This document shows, piece after piece, positions 5,471 through 6,755 of a DNA stretch of 6,755 nt (position 1 is its first letter; each line of letters opens with the position of its first letter). The notes below the pieces were generated by a model, which saw only the letters and a program-made list of their open reading frames with translations, had not been told where the DNA came from and did no database searches. Source of the DNA: Betaproteobacteria bacterium (GTDB taxonomy: Bacteria > Pseudomonadota > Gammaproteobacteria > Burkholderiales > Burkholderiaceae); contig JABMMT010000128.1 in NCBI GenBank assembly GCA_013205155.1, positions 1 through 6,755 on the forward strand. The letters run 5' to 3'. Made by a program: the position numbers and the translations under genes.

Positions 5471-6292
5471 ATGAAAAAATATCTAGCTTCCACCTTGCTT
5501 GTTAGCCTATTGGCAGTAACACATTCTTTTGCTGCCGATAAACCCAGCAAAGCAAATGACGTCGACTTCTTTGCAACCGTTAATGGGACGCCTCTTACAC
5601 AAGGCTTGCTAGATCTGAATGTCAAAGCGGCTTTAGCGCAGGGTCAAAAAGATTCACCTGAACTCAAGAATGCCCTCAAAGATGAACTCATTAATCGTGA
5701 GTTACTCACACAAGAATCGATTCGCCAGGGTCTAGATAAAGATATCGATTTTCGGGATCAGATTGCTCAACTTAAGCAAACCTTAATGATTCAGGCATTT
5801 TTAGAAAATCACTTTCAAAAGAGCCCCATTTCAGATTCAAAGCTTCGCGAAGAATATGATCGTCAAAGAAAGCTCATTGGAGAAGGAGCATCAGCTACTC
5901 AATATCGTTTAAGCCAAATACTTGTTACTACTGAAACCGATGCGATTGATCTCATTCGCCGCATTCAGAAGGGTGAGTTATTTGGAAAAATGGCGCAAGA
6001 GCATTCCATTGACCAAGCTTCCAAAGCAAATGGAGGACAACTGGGTTGGGTTCTTCCTGGTCAAGTGGTCACACCAGTTGCTAACGTGATGGTTAATCTC
6101 AATAAAGGGGCTATTGCCAATGCTCCCATTCAGACTCAGGGCGGCTGGGTTATTTTGAAAGTTGATGATAAGCGCCCATTCAAATTCCCAACATTTGACG
6201 AGGCAAAGCCACAGTTGCGCCAAGCCATTGTGCAGCAGTATTTAACAGAAACCGTCAAGAAATTACGTGAAACTGCCAAGATTGTCCAGTAA
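5471..6292 (+). CDS. Exported parvulin-type (PpiC/SurA-like) peptidyl-prolyl isomerase homologue
   Basis: This 273-residue protein has a signal peptide (MKK, then a hydrophobic stretch at 4-20, likely cleaved after Ala21 in SFA-AD), so it should act in the periplasm. An N-terminal SurA-like helical region (about 30-135, starting FFATVNGTPLTQ) precedes one rotamase domain (about 144-234) with SQILVTTETDAIDLI (148-162), FGKMAQEHSID (171-181), NGGQLGWVLPGQVV (187-200) and TQGGWVILKVDDKRP (222-236). A C-terminal helix follows. In the family these proteins help outer-membrane and exported proteins fold. Both histidines conserved in active parvulins are replaced: the SHILV position has Gln149 and the GWHIIK position has Val227. 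It may therefore act mainly as a chaperone, which is inference. Only a weak GGA serves as Shine-Dalgarno, 12 bases before the ATG. It probably heads an operon with the two short genes that follow. Confidence 0.9.
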   Translation: MKKYLASTLLVSLLAVTHSFAADKPSKANDVDFFATVNGTPLTQGLLDLNVKAALAQGQKDSPELKNALKDELINRELLTQESIRQGLDKDIDFRDQIAQLKQTLMIQAFLENHFQKSPISDSKLREEYDRQRKLIGEGASATQYRLSQILVTTETDAIDLIRRIQKGELFGKMAQEHSIDQASKANGGQLGWVLPGQVVTPVANVMVNLNKGAIANAPIQTQGGWVILKVDDKRPFKFPTFDEAKPQLRQAIVQQYLTETVKKLRETAKIVQ

Positions 6293-6301
6293 GCTCTCTT
6301 C

Positions 6302-6523
6302 ATGAGAAAAATTCTTCTATCGGTTCTATGTCTACTGAGCTTTCTATCTCTGCAGGCAACTGCAGGAGAAAAAGTGGCGTATCAAAACTTGATCGTTGAT
6401 ATCGGTGGTAGCACTTCGGAAGGCGGCAAAGGGCGTACAACCTCAAAGCTAACCAGCCCCTGCAGTTCCAGCCCCACCAGCCAACTCCCCAGGCATGCGT
6501 GCCTTAAAGATATTTTGGTATAA
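6302..6523 (+). CDS. Small putative exported protein, possibly frameshifted
   Basis: I do not recognise this 73-residue ORF. It has a convincing signal peptide (MRK, hydrophobic 4-18, probable cleavage after Ala21 in ATA-GE) and starts nine bases after the isomerase stop. The first 44 residues read naturally up to IVDIGGSTSEGGKG. The remainder is Ser/Thr/Pro/Cys-rich and unlike a normal fold. A neighbouring plus frame, open from 6412 to the TAA at 6505-6507, reads AYNLKANQPLQFQPHQP and is equally plausible, so a frameshift or decay near 6412-6440 is possible. The stop is three bases before the next ATG, in the same frame, which fits an operon. It may be a genuine small secreted protein, a broken gene or a sequencing error. 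Confidence 0.4.
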   Translation: MRKILLSVLCLLSFLSLQATAGEKVAYQNLIVDIGGSTSEGGKGRTTSKLTSPCSSSPTSQLPRHACLKDILV

Positions 6524-6526
6524 ATC

Positions 6527-6755
6527 ATGGGCTTTGGAATGCGCCAGGCCATAGTAGTCTTCCTCAGTAGCTTATTGATTGCTTGCTCTGCATCAAAAAA
6601 ACCAATGGCTGTGCAGGTTCCCAATGATGCTTGGTGGCAATCTGCAAATACAGACCCAAGTGCAAGTAGTTCAGAGAAAAATCTGGCTACCGTGCGACAA
6701 CAAATGATGAAGTCGGTGCCATTTCCATTTGTGGTGGGGCTCTCAGATTCAACAG
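6527..6755 (+). CDS. Putative lipoprotein, N-terminal part (runs off the window)
   Basis: The first 76 residues of a gene are visible and the frame is open to the window edge. The N-terminus is a lipoprotein signal: one Arg, a hydrophobic run (AIVVFLSSLLIAC) and a lipobox LIAC with the modified Cys at residue 20, or 16 if translation starts at the second ATG (6539), which gives a more typical signal peptide. Residue +2 after Cys is Ser, so an outer-membrane destination is expected by the usual rule. The mature part is polar (SASKKPMAVQVPNDAWWQSA), then SVPFPFVVGLSD near the edge. I do not recognise the family. It starts three bases after the preceding ORF and is probably co-transcribed with the isomerase gene, suggesting an envelope-related role. 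Neither start has a strong Shine-Dalgarno. Confidence 0.6.
   Translation, partial: MGFGMRQAIVVFLSSLLIACSASKKPMAVQVPNDAWWQSANTDPSASSSEKNLATVRQQMMKSVPFPFVVGLSDST

Noticed and set aside
6449..6575. Minus-strand frame reading AHSKAHDLYQNIFKARMPGELAGG before TAG
   Set aside because: It looks protein-like but has no start codon, begins just after a stop, and is antisense to the well-supported lipoprotein signal peptide; kept only as a remark in the finding on 6302-6523.
6382..6755. Long minus-strand open frame through the lipoprotein region to the window edge
   Set aside because: It is the antisense shadow of the plus-strand genes and shows no recognisable domain or ribosome site.

Overview
The window looks like chromosomal DNA from a betaproteobacterium of moderate GC, most likely Polynucleobacter or a close Burkholderiaceae relative. 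This is inferred from protein style and base composition; there is no rRNA or other marker gene to prove it. No tRNA, rRNA, insertion sequence, CRISPR array or phage gene was seen.

Layout. Positions 1-166 are a leader region with one imperfect inverted repeat, followed by nadB (167-1828, +; L-aspartate oxidase). Converging on it with only 5 bases between stop codons is a BrnT/BrnA toxin-antitoxin operon (2335 down to 1834, -). It has a TTGACA-type promoter with two similar dyads lying exactly on the -35 and -10 elements. An intrinsic terminator (about 2435-2468, -) closes the nadA-nadC operon (4491 down to 2506, -; quinolinate synthase and quinolinate phosphoribosyltransferase). Diverging from nadA is a second type II toxin-antitoxin operon, a DinJ/RelB-like antitoxin and a YafQ-like toxin (4605-5136, +), headed by two tandem perfect palindromes 11 bases apart. 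An A-rich stretch of 334 bases (5137-5470) follows, ending in a coding-like remnant. Then come an exported parvulin-type peptidyl-prolyl isomerase homologue (5471-6292, +), a small doubtful exported ORF (6302-6523, +) and the start of a lipoprotein gene cut by the window edge (6527-6755, +).

How the genes work together. NadB oxidises L-aspartate to iminoaspartate, NadA condenses it with dihydroxyacetone phosphate to quinolinate, and NadC converts quinolinate to nicotinate mononucleotide, so the window holds the complete de novo pathway from aspartate to NaMN. The nadAC operon is bracketed by two unrelated toxin-antitoxin modules, one of which also separates it from nadB. The last three genes look like a separate envelope-related transcription unit.

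The points most worth a second look are the dual-dyad promoter of brnTA, the tandem-palindrome operator shared between dinJ-yafQ and nadA, the loss of both conserved parvulin histidines in the isomerase homologue, and the unclear coding status of 6302-6523. I found nothing that amounts to a clearly new system; most genes belong to known families.
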